Source: Euglena gracilis (taxonomy: Eukaryota; Euglenida; Euglenophyceae; Euglenales). From it: a stretch of 64,000 nucleotides of DNA. Below are positions 35,060 through 45,899 of this stretch, in pieces. Made by a program: the position numbers and the translations under genes. The DNA lies in assembly GCA_039621445.1 (NCBI GenBank), contig CP154955.1, positions 45,531,540 to 45,595,539 of the forward strand, written 5' to 3'. The notes beneath the pieces were generated by a model, which was not told where the DNA came from, did no database searches, and worked only from the letters and a program-made list of their open reading frames with translations. Positions within the stretch are counted from its first letter, which is position 1. Each line of letters opens with the position of its first letter.

Positions 35060-35370
35060 CTTTTTTAAAAACCAGTCAGTCACTCATTTTCAAAAAACCA
35101 GCCAGTCACTACCCCCCCCCCCTGGGGGGTCGGCCACTCAGAAAAACGGCCACTTTCCAGTCACCTTAGGCCATTTTCGGCCAAAAAAAATTTTCCGGTG
35201 CCTTCGGCGCCGGGGTCACTCAAGCCACTTTTGCCCACTCCTGGCCGACCCCCCCGGGGGGGGGGGAGGGGGAGGGGGTCCGGGCCAAAAACCAGTCAGT
35301 CACTCTGAAAAAAACCAGTCACCCACCCCCCCGGGGGGGGGGTCGGTCAGTGCTTAAGCAATTGCCGGAC
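35060..35370. repeat. G/C-run repeat block shared with 4255-4490
   Basis: Same order of blocks as at 4255-4490, ending GTGCTTAAGCAATTGCCGG. It lies next to the possible Ser/Pro exon at 35370. Confidence 0.6.
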
Positions 35371-35585
35371 CACACCACACGGGCTTGGGTGTCGCAGCTG
35401 GGGACGGTGTGGCGGCGGGGGAGGGCCAGTTGCCTGGGGAGTAGGATGGCCCTGGCGATGCCGGCCGGGCGGCTGGGGAGGGGGAGGGCGGGGCGCCCCA
35501 CGAGCCGGGGGAGGGGGAGGGGGACGGCGGTCGGGGGGAGGGGGACGGGGAGACGTTGGAGTTCGTGAGGGTGTTGATGCCCTTC
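35370..35585 (-). CDS. Possible further exon of the Ser/Pro-rich protein
   Basis: One minus frame reads TSIKKGINTLTNSNV followed by about 50 Ser/Pro/Ala-rich residues, the composition of the exons below 34548. A CTG lies 8 nt before the first codons (CTGCCACC). The junction to 34548 could not be put in phase, so it may be a separate gene. It lies about 300 bp beyond the SNARE stop. Confidence 0.3.
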
Positions 35586-35878
35586 TTGATGGAGGTGCGG
35601 TGGCAGAGTGGGATGGGTAATTTGCTTCGGAATGTGTAAAAAAATTCATATTTGGCAATGCATAACTTTATATAAATAAAACTGTATTCATCTGTATAAA
35701 GCGGTAGAAATGATTCCCCCCCACCCCCGGACGTTGCGACATGTCGTCACGAGCCCTTATGACAAATTTCCGGGAAGGGCTCTGAATGGCAACGCTCCAG
35801 CACGCTGACACGTCAGCCGGTACGGGCCCTACGATGACAACTTCCCGAGGGTGGGGAGGGACGCAGAACGGGGTGGTT

Positions 35879-38800
35879 TCAGCGCCGCGCCGGCAGCCGA
35901 GGCCGGGCCCCAGCCGGCCCTGGGCCCCAGATCTTCCAGCAGATGAGGAACACCACCGCAATGGCCACGAGGCCGAAGAGGCAGACGAGGCACTTGTCCG
36001 TCATCGCGTTGCGCACGAACCACACCAGCTCCTTCCGTGCCCGCTTCAGCTCCCCCTCCAGCTGGTCGGGCCGCGGGCCATGCCTCCCGTCCAGGGGCAC
36101 CCCCCACCCCGGAGGCCAAGCGGCACATGCCGCCTCTTTTCCCCACTGTGCTGAGGTCCATCAATGCACCATGTGACCTCCACAGAAAGGACACCCCCCG
36201 GGTAGTTGTCACCTGACAAGCTTTCAGGTCAGCTTTCAAGCGTAGGTGACACCTTTCTCGGGCGGTGGGGAGTGTGGACTTTCCAACATGACACATTCGC
36301 CTGTATGGTCCCAAAGGAACAACAAAAAAACTTCCCCAAGGAGTGTGCAGATGCTCTATGTTTTAACCTCTGTGGGAAAGGAGGAAAAACTACGGGTGTA
36401 CGTGTGGGCGCAGTGTCCTGTCATAGACTGGGAAGCACGCAGCGACTTTTATTGGGTTGTTGTGTACAGAATTCCTTTCATGGCTGCAAATGACCAGGAA
36501 GTGAATCCTAATGAAAGAAACCACAACTCTCTGAAAGAAGCACGGCGACACTGACAACTCGAAGTTCGAAGTACCCCTGGCCATTGAAAGAACCAGGCGG
36601 GAGGTATGCCCCGGCCGAGGTCGTTGTCGATGCGCCCAAGCTGCTCCGTCTGAATCTTCAGCTGCACGTTGGTCTTCACGGCGAGGTCCTCCGACTGCGC
36701 CGCCATCTGCGCCGTGCGGGCCAGCGACGCCAGCGACTGGTCCTGGACGTGCAGCGCGTCCTGCGTCCAGGCAGGTGGGGGTCGGGGGCCGGAACAAGCC
36801 GGAACAAACTTTGGCCAAAGACGTCCGGAAGTGGGGTCTGAAGGAATTTCATTGGGGCCACGAAATGGGAGGGATCATTGGGGGTGCCCCCCCCAAGGAA
36901 ACATCAGACAAATCAGACGATGCAAGCCTGGGTGACAACTTACACCCAGACATTCATTGTGCATCACAATGTCAAGGTAAGACACATTCTTTTTTGCTGA
37001 TGTGCAAACCCTTTTGGTGAGGCACATGCGGTACACAAAATTCTGTTTACTCATACACATGTGATACACAAAGATTTTCGTTGGGACGCACACATTTTTC
37101 TGGATGATCAAAAATATTTGGATTGATCTGTTGATACTCAAGGTGTCAACAGATCTGCAAAGCGCGGCGGGGAATCTCACCCTGTTGCTGTGGTTGGAGG
37201 AGGGGCGTCACTCCCTCGTGCCACAAATGCAGAGCCTAATACACCTGTGGCACCCATCCCCAGGGTTGGAGAGGTATGGATAATGTTTAGTGGGGCGTTC
37301 GGTCACCGGCATACAGGGAGAGTCGGTTTCCACTTTCGAAAAAAGCCAATCAATTTTCAAAAAAAAACGAGTCACCCACTTCCTACCCGGTGGGGGGACA
37401 CAATAGCTCAAAATGAATGGATTTTGGCCAAACAACCAAAAATGATTCGGCCCCAACGGGCCACTTCCGGTCGATCCTGGCCGACCCCACCCCAAGGTGG
37501 GGGGTCCGAAGCCAAAAGCCTTGGTGTGGTCGGACACACCTTAAGCAACGGCAACATGGTTAGCACGTATTAATGAAGTCATCAAAGCAAGAAGAAAACA
37601 CCTTCTTTTGTCTGTGCACAGCAGGCACATTTCGGGGGGGGGGTCTGAGCGGAATTCTGGAGCTGACCAAAATGGAAGTCGGGCCGACCCGACCTCCCGG
37701 GCCGACCCGACCTCCATTTTTGTTTCCGACCGCAATTAAGCCTCCCTCCCCCTGGTGGTCAACCCTAAAAGCAACAATGTAGCGCATGTGCTAGGGGTCA
37801 GACCTTCATCACGGACTGCCGCGTCTCCTTCTCCTCCACGATGACGCCCGTCGGGTCCAGCGGGTTGGGCACGGGCTCGGCCCCGCCGCCGGCGTCCGAC
37901 TTGAAGTCCTTCAGGTCCTTGTCCCAGTTGTCGAGGTCCTGCAGGTGCTCCTTCAGCTTGCGCTCATACGTGGCTCGCTTTGGGGGCAGAGGGGCGTACG
38001 TCCCTCAGCACGGTATGGTCAAGTGCGACATGCGTGTCATATGTGTCACGTGTGACCGAACGACACGAATCACACACCAGGAAAATCAGGTGATGTCTGA
38101 TGTCTGCAAAGGCGCTATGCGGAGAAGGGACCTCCTTTTTCTGCAACTTTGTCTTGTTAGCCAGGCCCCGGATCATTTACTGCGATTTGTCAAAAAACAA
38201 AAAAAGCTACCAAACCTTTAGGCTTATATTAAATTTTTCTGCCAAGATGGTGCCACTTCTCTGTCTGGTGTTCACTTCTCAGCGTCCTCTGCTCATTGTT
38301 ACTCAGCCTGCTCACCTCCACAGCCGACAGCCCCCCTGGCCATGGGGTCCTTCAGGCCTCGGATCTGGGTGCGGTACCCGATGAGCGCCTTGCGAAGCTT
38401 CTTGGACGCCATGTCGCCCCTACGGCACTGCTTGGCGTTCCAGCTGACGGGTCTCTGGAGCGGGGTGATCGCCCACCAACCTGGACTGAGTGCCAAGCAC
38501 CCCCACTCCCTATGCCCCATGATCGGTAATCTCTTTCCTCGACCGCCGGGGGGGGGGGGATCTCTGCATACACTGTGCGCAGCTTGTCGATGAAATCCGT
38601 CAAAATAAGACCCCTGCACGCAAAATAAATACAATACAATAAAGCCCGGGTGGCTTTGGGGTGGGTTCCTCCCTGCTCGGTTTGGTGGTCTGGCGCACGA
38701 GATCGGGATTTGCACTGCCGGAGGCTCAGAGGCCGCCGGCGTCCGCCGCCGCAGTCCACGCCCCAACAAGCCCCGAGGACAAGCCGTGGCGTGGCCCAGG

Positions 38801-41546
38801 CGGCGGATTTGCTCCCGCCGCCAGGGCCCCCTGCGGGACAAGAGGGCGGTCGGGGGGGGGGGCGAAGGCCTCGCTTCTCCCCGGCCCTCGGCCATGGCTG
38901 GGCGCTGCACCACCACCAAAGCCCTGTACCCCTGGGCGGCGGGAACGAGTGCACCCACAGGGAGGGGGGGGGTCTGCGGCTTCAGAAATACCTGCCCCTG
39001 GCCACCGGATGGGAATGGTCCGGGCGGGGCGAATGCCGGGGTTTCTTCCAAACCATCGCGGAGTCTTTTCGAATTGCCAAAAAGTTTCGGCTTCCTTTGA
39101 AAGCTATTGGGGAGCGCTGGGAGGGTTACGGTAGTGGGATGGACCGTAGGAGGAGGGTCTCGAACCTCCTCGAACCTCCTTGAACGACATTCGAGGAGGT
39201 TCGAGACCCTCCTCGAACATGCTCGAACGACATTCGAGGAGGTTCGAGACCCTCCTCGAACGTCGTTCGAGGTCGTTCGAGGAGGTTCGAGACCCTCCTC
39301 GAACGTCGTTCGAGGTCGTTCGAGGAGGTTCGAGACCCTCCTCGAATGTCGTTTGAGGTCGTTCGAGGAGGTTCGAGGTCCCTCCTCGAACGTCGTTCGA
39401 GGTCGTTCGAGGAGGTTCAAGGAGGGTCGTTCGGCCGCCGCGGTAAACGACGGCTTTTAGCCATTTCCAACCATCAGCTGCCATGGAGCAATTAGCCGAG
39501 TGGTGCAGGACAGGGACTATGGTAAACAATACACTCTGGGTGCGTGGGTTCGATTCCCACATCGCTTATTTTAGCAATTCATATAAATAGCCTGTTAGAT
39601 TAATCAAACAAGTGAGTGGTGTGGGATTCGAACCCACGATTTCGTGCGTAGGTATCATGCACCTGAACCACTCAGGTAAACCGCTCAATCAGTGTCACAC
39701 CCGTGTTTGCAAATGGGGGGACATGATTCACATGTTCCATCAGGCTGGCTTGTGGGGGATGGGCGGTGAGAGGATGGCCAATTGTGTTGGCCAAAGCGCG
39801 CCTCCCTAATGAACTTAGTCGGCCTGCGGCCTCCTCCGGGGGGGGGCTGCCGCCCCTCCCGGACCCCCCCCCCCGCCTAAAATGACAAAATCTCCTTGTG
39901 TGCAAGGCAACGATGGCCAAAACGCGCAGCCTAACAAAATCGTTTTGTGTGTGCTGAAAATGAAAAACAGCTGAAAATAAAAAAAAAGTAAATAAAAAAA
40001 TAATAAAAAATGAACAAAAAAACTCCAAAAAAAACAACCAAATTAAGCAATATAAATAAAACTAAAAGTAATTACAAACAACGCAACACTCAAAAAATTT
40101 TAAAGAAAGGTCATGTAAAAAAACATCAGGTGCGGGGGGGGGTGGGGGGGGGTGGCTATACTCGCTCGGCGCCTGGGTGCTGGATTATTTATGAAAAAAA
40201 GTCGCAGAATCAGTGCGTTGTGCAAAAGAAAAAATATGTTTCTTTTACAATGCGTGGAAAATTTCCCCCTACAGGGTACCAGCTACCCCAAAGAGTCGCC
40301 CAATCTTGATATGGGAATATTTTTGAACACAAATTCTTTTGAATGAGTACATTCCTGCGTAAATCGAAAAATCGAAAAATTGCCCGAGTAGGGAGCGACG
40401 GTGGGGGGGATTTGAGAAGTTCAAATTACCAACCCAATCACATATCGAGAGGGAGTAGGTCTCGCCTGCTTGGGTGGTCGTTTCTGAAAAAATTCCCAAA
40501 AAACCAAGAAACCAAAAAAAAGGAACCCACGCAAACTTTGTCGAAAACGTTGGTGTTGAAAGCTGTATGCATGTACGCAGGAGGAGGGTCTCGAACCTCC
40601 TCGAATGTCGTTCGAGGACGTTCGAGGAGGTTCGAGGTCCCTCCTCGAATGTCGTTCGAGGACGTTCGAGGAGGTTCGAGACCCTCCTCGAACGTCGTTC
40701 GAGGACGTTCGAGGAGGTTCGAGACCCTCCTCGAATGTCGTTCGAGGTCGTTCGAGGAGGTTCGAGACCCTCCTCGAACGTCGTTCGAGGACGTTCGAGG
40801 AGGTTCGAGACCCTCCTCGAATGTCGTTCGAGGACGTTCGAGGAGGGACCTCGAACGTTTTTAAGCCCCCCCCCCTTCAAAGGGGGGGGCTTAAAAACGT
40901 TCGAGGAGGTTCGAGCTCGAACGTTCGAGATCGAACCTCCTCCTACTGTAACCCCCCCGGGGAGCGCTGGCACCAGGTGGGCACTGGTGGCAACTGTTGC
41001 GTATCCCACTTGGCATTGCTGGGGTGGAATCCGGAATTTGTGGAGTGTCCCCCATATCGACGTTACACATACAGATATCAACAGCTCCGAACACGGTCCA
41101 CCGACTCCAACGATGGAACTGCAGACCAATTCATTGTGTTCAACTGGTAAAAGCAGTGTCAAGCGGCACCAACGATGCCGCTCCCATCATACAACGTTAC
41201 TGACCCCCAGGGGCACTTCCACTCGTCTAAAATCCAGTCCCCGGGAGGCCGGCAACCCAGGGATCAAGGGCAATTGACGATGAGAACATGAAAACCGGAC
41301 GAAAGCTTTTCCAAGGGTGGGGTGCTGGGTCACTTTATTGGTTTTTTTGCCACTCCCCGCTGGGAGTAGCTTTCCCCTTGTGATCTGAGGGGCTGGCGGG
41401 TGGCGTGGCGCGGGGACACACACAGGGGACCCTGCCCGGCGCTCAGTGCCGCTGACGGTGCGCAGGCTGACGATGCCCTTCTCCAGCTCCCCCTTCTCCT
41501 CGTTGATCGTCTCCTCGTACAGCTCGATTTCGTCCACGGCCTCCAT
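35879..41546 (-). CDS. NPSN: NPSN-type Qb-SNARE (tail-anchored membrane-fusion protein)
   Basis: Exons 41546-41457, 38427-38342, 37981-37804, 36760-36617 and 36067-35879 (TGA) give 228 residues. The N-terminal part (about 1-100) is charged and helical, like the Habc-type domain of Vti1/NPSN proteins. A SNARE helix follows at about 122-185, including LKIQTEQLGRIDNDLDQLEG. The motif AMTDKC matches VATDKC of plant NPSN proteins at the same spacing. A single membrane segment (LVCLFGLVAIAVVFLICW) lies at about 193-212 and a short Arg-rich tail follows. NPSN proteins supply the Qb helix in fusion complexes, in plants at the plasma membrane and cell plate. Exon junctions 1-2 and 3-4 are GT-AG; 2-3 and 4-5 are nonconventional. 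The start Met is inferred: upstream sequence is open for only a few codons. The first junction is the least certain. Confidence 0.83.
36068..36616 (-). other. Nonconventional intron with a long terminal stem, SNARE exons 4-5
   Basis: It starts GGCCGGGGCATACCTCCCG and ends with CGGGAGGCATGGCCCG plus CGGCCC. The ends pair over about 19 positions with one G-T pair and one bulge, but the CAG/CTG trinucleotides are missing. The junction restores NDLDQLEGELKRARKEL at exactly the NPSN family spacing. Confidence 0.75.
36761..37803 (-). other. Conventional intron, SNARE exons 3-4
   Basis: GTCTGA donor after MK and GCAG acceptor before DALHVQDQ. 37190-37545 holds a G/C-run repeat block related to those at 4255-4490 and 35060-35370. 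Nothing else was recognised. Confidence 0.65.
37982..38341 (-). other. Nonconventional intron, SNARE exons 2-3
   Basis: It starts GGCCAGGGGGG and ends CTGCCCCC: CAG +4, CTG -8, ends paired. The junction reads LKDPIKRATYERKLKEH. Confidence 0.8.
39486..39568 (+). tRNA. tRNA-like sequence (type II-like, anticodon unclear)
   Basis: The T arm GTGGGTTCGATTCCCAC is intact. The acceptor strands GAGCAAT and ATCGCTT pair except at position 5. The D arm begins GCCGAGTGGT as in Leu/Ser tRNAs. The anticodon stem is not clean and no intron could be defined. It may be a pseudogene or a tRNA-derived repeat. Confidence 0.4.
39613..39686 (-). tRNA. tRNA-like sequence (74 nt, anticodon unclear)
   Basis: Acceptor GAGCGGT/ACCACTC pairs except at position 4. 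The D arm is ACCTGAGTGGTTCAGGT and the T arm GTGGGTTCGAATCCCAC. Total length of 74 is right for a tRNA. The anticodon stem has mismatches in every register, so identity is not assigned. It faces the tRNA-like sequence at 39486 tail to tail. Confidence 0.45.
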
Positions 41547-42032
41547 CTTCGCCCTCAGGCCGCCCCTGGACTTCCAGCCCACCTCGGGTGGGGTGGAGTG
41601 AATGTGAGGAACGGTGGCTGGCTGGGGGGAAACAAATCCTTGCGCGCCACCAACGAAACGACGACCGGAGAGACTCCAGGTGCCGTTTTGAAATCACCTT
41701 GGGTTGGCTGTCACCCCAGGCCTGCTTGGAGGCACCTTTGTGTCAGGAACAGCCTGTCCCAAGTAAAATAAGAGGAAGAGGGCAAGCCTGTGGAGAGGAA
41801 AATGGAGGTGGTGAGGTGTTGTCAGCAAAATTCCACCTATCGCCAGAACCTACCTTTCCACAGAGTGTGTGCGCAACTGAGATTTCTTTCGCATATTAAT
41901 TAAATCGCAAAGAAAAACCGAATCTTTTTGAAAGTAAAACACAAAATCTGATCCATCTGAATGTTATCTGAATGCTTTGAAATGCCGGCAGCTCACATTT
42001 GCAAGAGTATGCAAATGGTTTGGTCGGTCACC

Positions 42033-42395
42033 TTGTACCCCCCCCATGTCCAACGACTGGTAACCTCTATCCTCCCACCAGGGGTGGTCGTTGGAAACAG
42101 GGTTGTGACCAAAAAGGTGTCCTCCGATGTAGACGATGTAGAAGGGGTCAAAAAAAGTTGGCGGGTACCTTGGACCCTAACCTCCCGAAGAAGTCAAATT
42201 TTTCCTTCCAGCACTTCATGCAGAAAAATTTGGGCAATTTTGACAAATTTCTTGCCCCCAAAATGTCAAAAATGGCAAATTTTGACCGATTTTGGGTCAA
42301 AAATTTTCGGCCCGGCGCTTCGTGGCCAAAAATTCGGCCAAACCTCCGAAAAGGTGTCCTCCGACCGGGGTGGGGGGTGATCGTTGGACATGGGG
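42033..42395. mobile_element. Related poly-C/poly-G MITE
   Basis: CCCCCCCATGTCCAACGAC at the left and CGTTGGACATGGGG at the right. The interior shares TTTGGGCAATTTTGACAAAT and AAACCTCCGAAAAGGTGTCC with 6806-7219. Confidence 0.65.
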
Positions 42396-43380
42396 CAAAA
42401 ACGGACACTCACAGGCAGCGGAGTTCTGCAAAAAAAAAGGATTTTCACAATTGGCCACAAAACGTCAGAAGCACACCGAGGCAGCTTCAACAAAGTTGAC
42501 CTGACAAATTCCCAACCCACCAATCAAATACCAACATGGATGCATACTGGCATGAGAATCACAGCAGATCATCTCACCAGTTCAGCACAGCAAATGGGGT
42601 CGCAGGGGTCTTTGTGTAGAACAGGAATGGCTGGAAAGGCACCCTAAGACTGCAGTATATTGTTGGGAAAGGTGCGGTCAGGTGCGTGGTCGGGAAGGAA
42701 GGGTTGACGGGAAACATCGGAGGGCGGCGGATATGATAGGGTTTCGGCACCCAAGGTGGCCTGATACTGGGATGACCACCGCCCTGCCGCAGCCAAGGCA
42801 GGTCAGTGGCTGCCGGGCGGGGCGGGGGGAACTGGGCGTGGGGGCCAGGCAAGACGTTCGTGCTTATTTACATTTTTAGGGCCGGATGTAGGCAAACTCA
42901 CACAAAATACTTCTGTGTAAAATTGTGTGTAGACGCGTTGGTCATTCACAGCAGGTTCAAATGGGTCAAAAGTGACATGAAAAAAAAACTAACATGAAAA
43001 ATATATATTCTGCTTTTGTGTAGCGCACGTTCTCAAAGGAAAAGGACTGATGTATTGCAAAAAGGCTTTTTTTTTTGTTACCAACCCCTGCCCGGTTATA
43101 TATGCTAACAAGAAACCAATAAATCACAACTTTGCGGCCCCCAGGAGCCGCCTGAAAAACTGGCAAACAGACAATACATAATACTCTCTTTGCACTTAAC
43201 TGTACTCTACTTGCAGCTCGCTGTAGTTGTCTCCATGTCCCCTTCCTCCCACACATTAAGCACAGACCCCCACCAGGAACGAGAAGCGATGAGCGTCGGT
43301 CGGCATCTGGGTTGAGGTCTGATGGGGGGCTCGGGGGGAGGTGGGGGGGGAGGCGTCGGGGTCATTGGGTGGCCTGGCCG

Positions 43381-45746
43381 TCAAGGACGGCCCTCCGCGG
43401 CGCCGCGAGTGGCCTCCGTCTTGGTGTACATGCGGGCCAGCGACTTGAAGCCCCGCTCGTCTCCGCCGCGGAGCAGGTTGGCGGCAGACCCCGTCCCGGC
43501 CCGACTGGCGGGTTGGGGTAGGGGTTGGTTCGGGTGGATTCCCGATGCGGGCTGAATGCCACGGGCATCGTAACCCTAACCCTGACCCTAACCCTGACCC
43601 TAACACTGACCTTAACCGATGACCGACCGCTTCAAAATGGACATTTTTTGTAGCCTCCAGGATTTGAATACTGAAAAACAATTGGCCTCTGATTGCGGGT
43701 TAAGGGCCAAACTGTCTGGCTGAACTGACTGCCGTACACAGCTTTCTGACAAAATGGGCAGTATTCAATCACTTCCCAGCTTCGCAAGCACAACGACACC
43801 CGGGGCAATTTTGGCGCAGGGGACAAAGAATTGTCATATAAGAATTGTCATATCCTTTTCCTCTGCATACCACTCCGCTCTTGCATAATGTATATCACAC
43901 GTGCGAAAGGCCACCAATTCTTCGCAGCTCCGGCTTGCGAGGCCTGGGCCCCCGCATCACAGTTCAGCGGGGAGCTGGGCTCCGGGTCCGACATCAGCGT
44001 GAGGATCGCCCGGCACACGCTTTGCAGCGTCGGGGCTGGGCCCCCCGCATGACACGTCACACATGGCGCATGGCACATGACACATAATACATGACAACCT
44101 GGGGCAGGGGTTCTCACCGCCAGCAGGGAATCGAACCGGGACCTACTGCGGATGACAGGTGATGCAACAGACCGCCCGTCCAGGGGGGGTCCAGGGCCAG
44201 GCAGGGCTCCAGGAGCTCTTCAGGATGTCGAGGCAGATCTCCCCGCTGTTGAATAGGACGTTGCCCCCAGGGGGAAGCTGGGAGGGGGGGAGTTTGGCCC
44301 GGGGCAGTTGGGGGGGATTGAGGGATGGGATGCTGGCAGCCGCTTTGTGGCTGGTGTGTGGGGCGGGGACGACGAGACGACAGACGATGACAACTACAAC
44401 AACAAGGCCCAAATATACAAAATATGCAGAAAATGCACGTCCACCAAGGAAAACCTCATTTTGCAAAATCTCAATCATTTCACATTTTTTTGAATCATTG
44501 AATTGCTTCCACCAAAGAACACAGAAACATGATCAAACGAGTGTCTGACCCTAATCCAAACTCAAACCTAATCCCAACCCTAACCCTAACCCAAACCCTA
44601 ATCCTAACCTAATCCCTGAATCCGACCCCCCGCGCGTTAAAAGCCCTCCGAGGTGGCGCATTTCCATACGGGAAAAATGTCGGGAGCCCAGTGGCAAAAC
44701 CCGGTCGGCCCAGCTCGGGTACTTTTCACCACTACCTCCCGTAGGGGGGGGGTCAGCGGTGAATCGTTGCCGTTCAATTCAGGACCTCTCATGTGGCTGA
44801 CCAACCAGATTGTGCTGAGTTAGGGATTTAAGGGGGAAGAAAAAATTCAACGTTGGCGTTTCATGAACATTAATGGACCCAGAATCTTGGCGGAATGACA
44901 ATAGATGTGTTTCAGGTCATACGTAAAATAGAACTTAGAAAATAGAAAATAACAAATGGCAAGCTGATATGTATAGTAATACGTGGTTATCCAGGACTTG
45001 CAGGCGCCCACCGAGAACTTCAGCAGGCGTTTTGGGGGTTAACGTTTGCCCCCCCCCCAAGCAGCAGCAGCAGCACCAGCAGCGGGACGTCCCATACGGC
45101 CCTACCCACCTCATACGCCTCACCCCACAAATAAATTTGGCGAGGTATCGAAGGAGATTTGAGACAACGTTCCCACGCGCCATTTTTCATCGGTTGGTTT
45201 CCGGCAAACACAAACACGGACAACTCAAACCAGGTAGTTCCCCAACTCCGGCGGGTGAGCCGCGGCCCCTGGCCGGGGTGGAAGACCTTGGTCTTGAAGT
45301 AGGCGGTGGGGGGCAGCATGGGGTACTCCTTGGGGACGCGCAGCGACACCACGAAGTAGCCGCCCTCGTACGGCGTGTCGTCGGGGCCCCAGGGGCAGGG
45401 CTGTACTGCGGGGCTGGGGCTCCAATTCTCCTGGAATGTGTGCCCCCCCCCCTTGGGTGCTTTGCGGCCGTTCCCACCGGCAAGGTCGACCAAAAGCAGC
45501 CCTCCGGGAGGAGGCCGGCCCCCGCCTGGAAGTTAGGCCTGGCACAAGGCTGCCGCCAACGATGAGTGACGGGGTCCAGTGTGCGTTTTCACGGGCGGGG
45601 GCGGATTCCTTGGCAGGCAGGGGCTCTGAGCGCAGGACGGCTCGCCACTCGTACACGTTGCCGTCCACGGGCTGCAGCTGGATCTCCGCGTCGTCGGAGG
45701 CCTGGGCGTCCTTCAGCTCCTTCGCCAGTCGTTTGGAGGCAGCCAT
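43381..45746 (-). CDS. PEX4: PEX4, peroxisomal ubiquitin-conjugating enzyme E2
   Basis: Exons 45746-45632, 45390-45275, 44262-44197, 44030-43950 and 43479-43381 (TGA) give 158 residues, the normal PEX4 length. Features: TPYEGG, an FHPN motif split by intron 2 (HPN 76-78), GEICLDIL with the catalytic Cys at 87, [32 protein letters not shown], and the PEX4-type tail ARMYTK. In the family this enzyme monoubiquitinates the import receptor PEX5 on the cytosolic face of peroxisomes, anchored by PEX22, so that the receptor can be recycled. The start is the Met opening the family's N-terminal helix ([11 protein letters not shown]). The frame stays open upstream to 45881, but that stretch is Pro-rich and unlike the family. 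All four introns are nonconventional. PEX4 rather than another E2 is supported by the NCDxGNLLR/ARMYTK end. Confidence 0.9.
43480..43949 (-). other. Nonconventional intron 4 of PEX4
   Basis: It starts GCCCAGGCC and ends CTGCCGCC: CAG +4, CTG -8. The junction is NCDAG/NLLRGG. It contains a degenerate CCCTAA/CCCTGA tract at about 43571-43617. Confidence 0.8.
43571..43617. repeat. Degenerate interstitial telomere-like tract
   Basis: Seven or so CCCTAA/CCCTGA units. A second, more decayed tract lies at 44547-44620 and a short one at 27278-27295. Confidence 0.7.
44031..44196 (-). other. Nonconventional intron 3 of PEX4 (reversed CTG/CAG polarity)
   Basis: It starts CCCTGGACCCCCC and ends GGGGGGCCCAGCCCCG. 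CTG is near the 5' end and CAG at -8, the mirror of the usual arrangement, and the ends still pair. The junction gives [13 protein letters not shown]. One G can slide between the borders. Confidence 0.75.
44263..45274 (-). other. Nonconventional intron 2 of PEX4
   Basis: It starts GGCCAGGGG and ends CCCCCTGGGGGC: CAG +4, CTG -8, ends paired. It cuts between Pro and Asn of the HPN motif. 44310-44660 includes a degenerate CCCTAA tract and 44660-45000 is unremarkable. Confidence 0.85.
45391..45631 (-). other. Nonconventional intron 1 of PEX4
   Basis: It starts GCTCAGAGCC and ends CCTGCCCCT: CAG +4, CTG -8. The junction reads [13 protein letters not shown] in frame. End complementarity is weak here (3-4 bp), so the trinucleotide rule rather than the stem fixes the border. 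Confidence 0.7.
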
Positions 45747-45899
45747 GGGCGGGGGCGGGGGGTGGGCGGGCGGAGCGGGGGCTTTTGTTCCTGCCAGGGA
45801 CAAAAAGGAATGCATTTGTCCAGACAGTGCGGCGCCAGCGAGTGCTGACCCCCCCCCACCAATGGCTGACCTACTCCCCAACGTTCAAAAAATGCCATG

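Larger units (their letters stand above)
39149..40945. repeat. Palindromic TTCGAGGAGG satellite arrays enclosing two tRNA-like sequences
   Basis: Arrays at 39150-39425 and 40578-40935 consist of hairpin-forming units (TCGAACCTCCTCGAA). The outer borders TAGGAGGAGG and CCTCCTCCTA are inverted. 39426-40577 holds the tRNA-like pair, a G/C-run at 39835-39880 and AT-rich sequence. No target duplication was found. Confidence 0.6.
38428..41456 (-). other. 3.0-kb conventional intron of the SNARE gene
   Basis: GT donor after ...GIVSLRT and CAG acceptor before TGCCGTAGG. It carries the repeat block 39149-40945 with two tRNA-like sequences. 38500-39100 and 40945-41400 show no other recognisable feature. 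Confidence 0.6.

Noticed and set aside
39149-40935. CRISPR-like regular repeats
   Set aside because: Units are palindromic and tandem without unique spacers, in a eukaryotic intron.
39149-40945. 8-bp target duplication around the palindromic satellite block
   Set aside because: The octets next to either plausible border do not match.
38428-41456. Nonconventional splice between SNARE exons 1 and 2
   Set aside because: The CAG/CTG register gives an in-frame stop; GT-AG gives an open junction, so the conventional form was kept.
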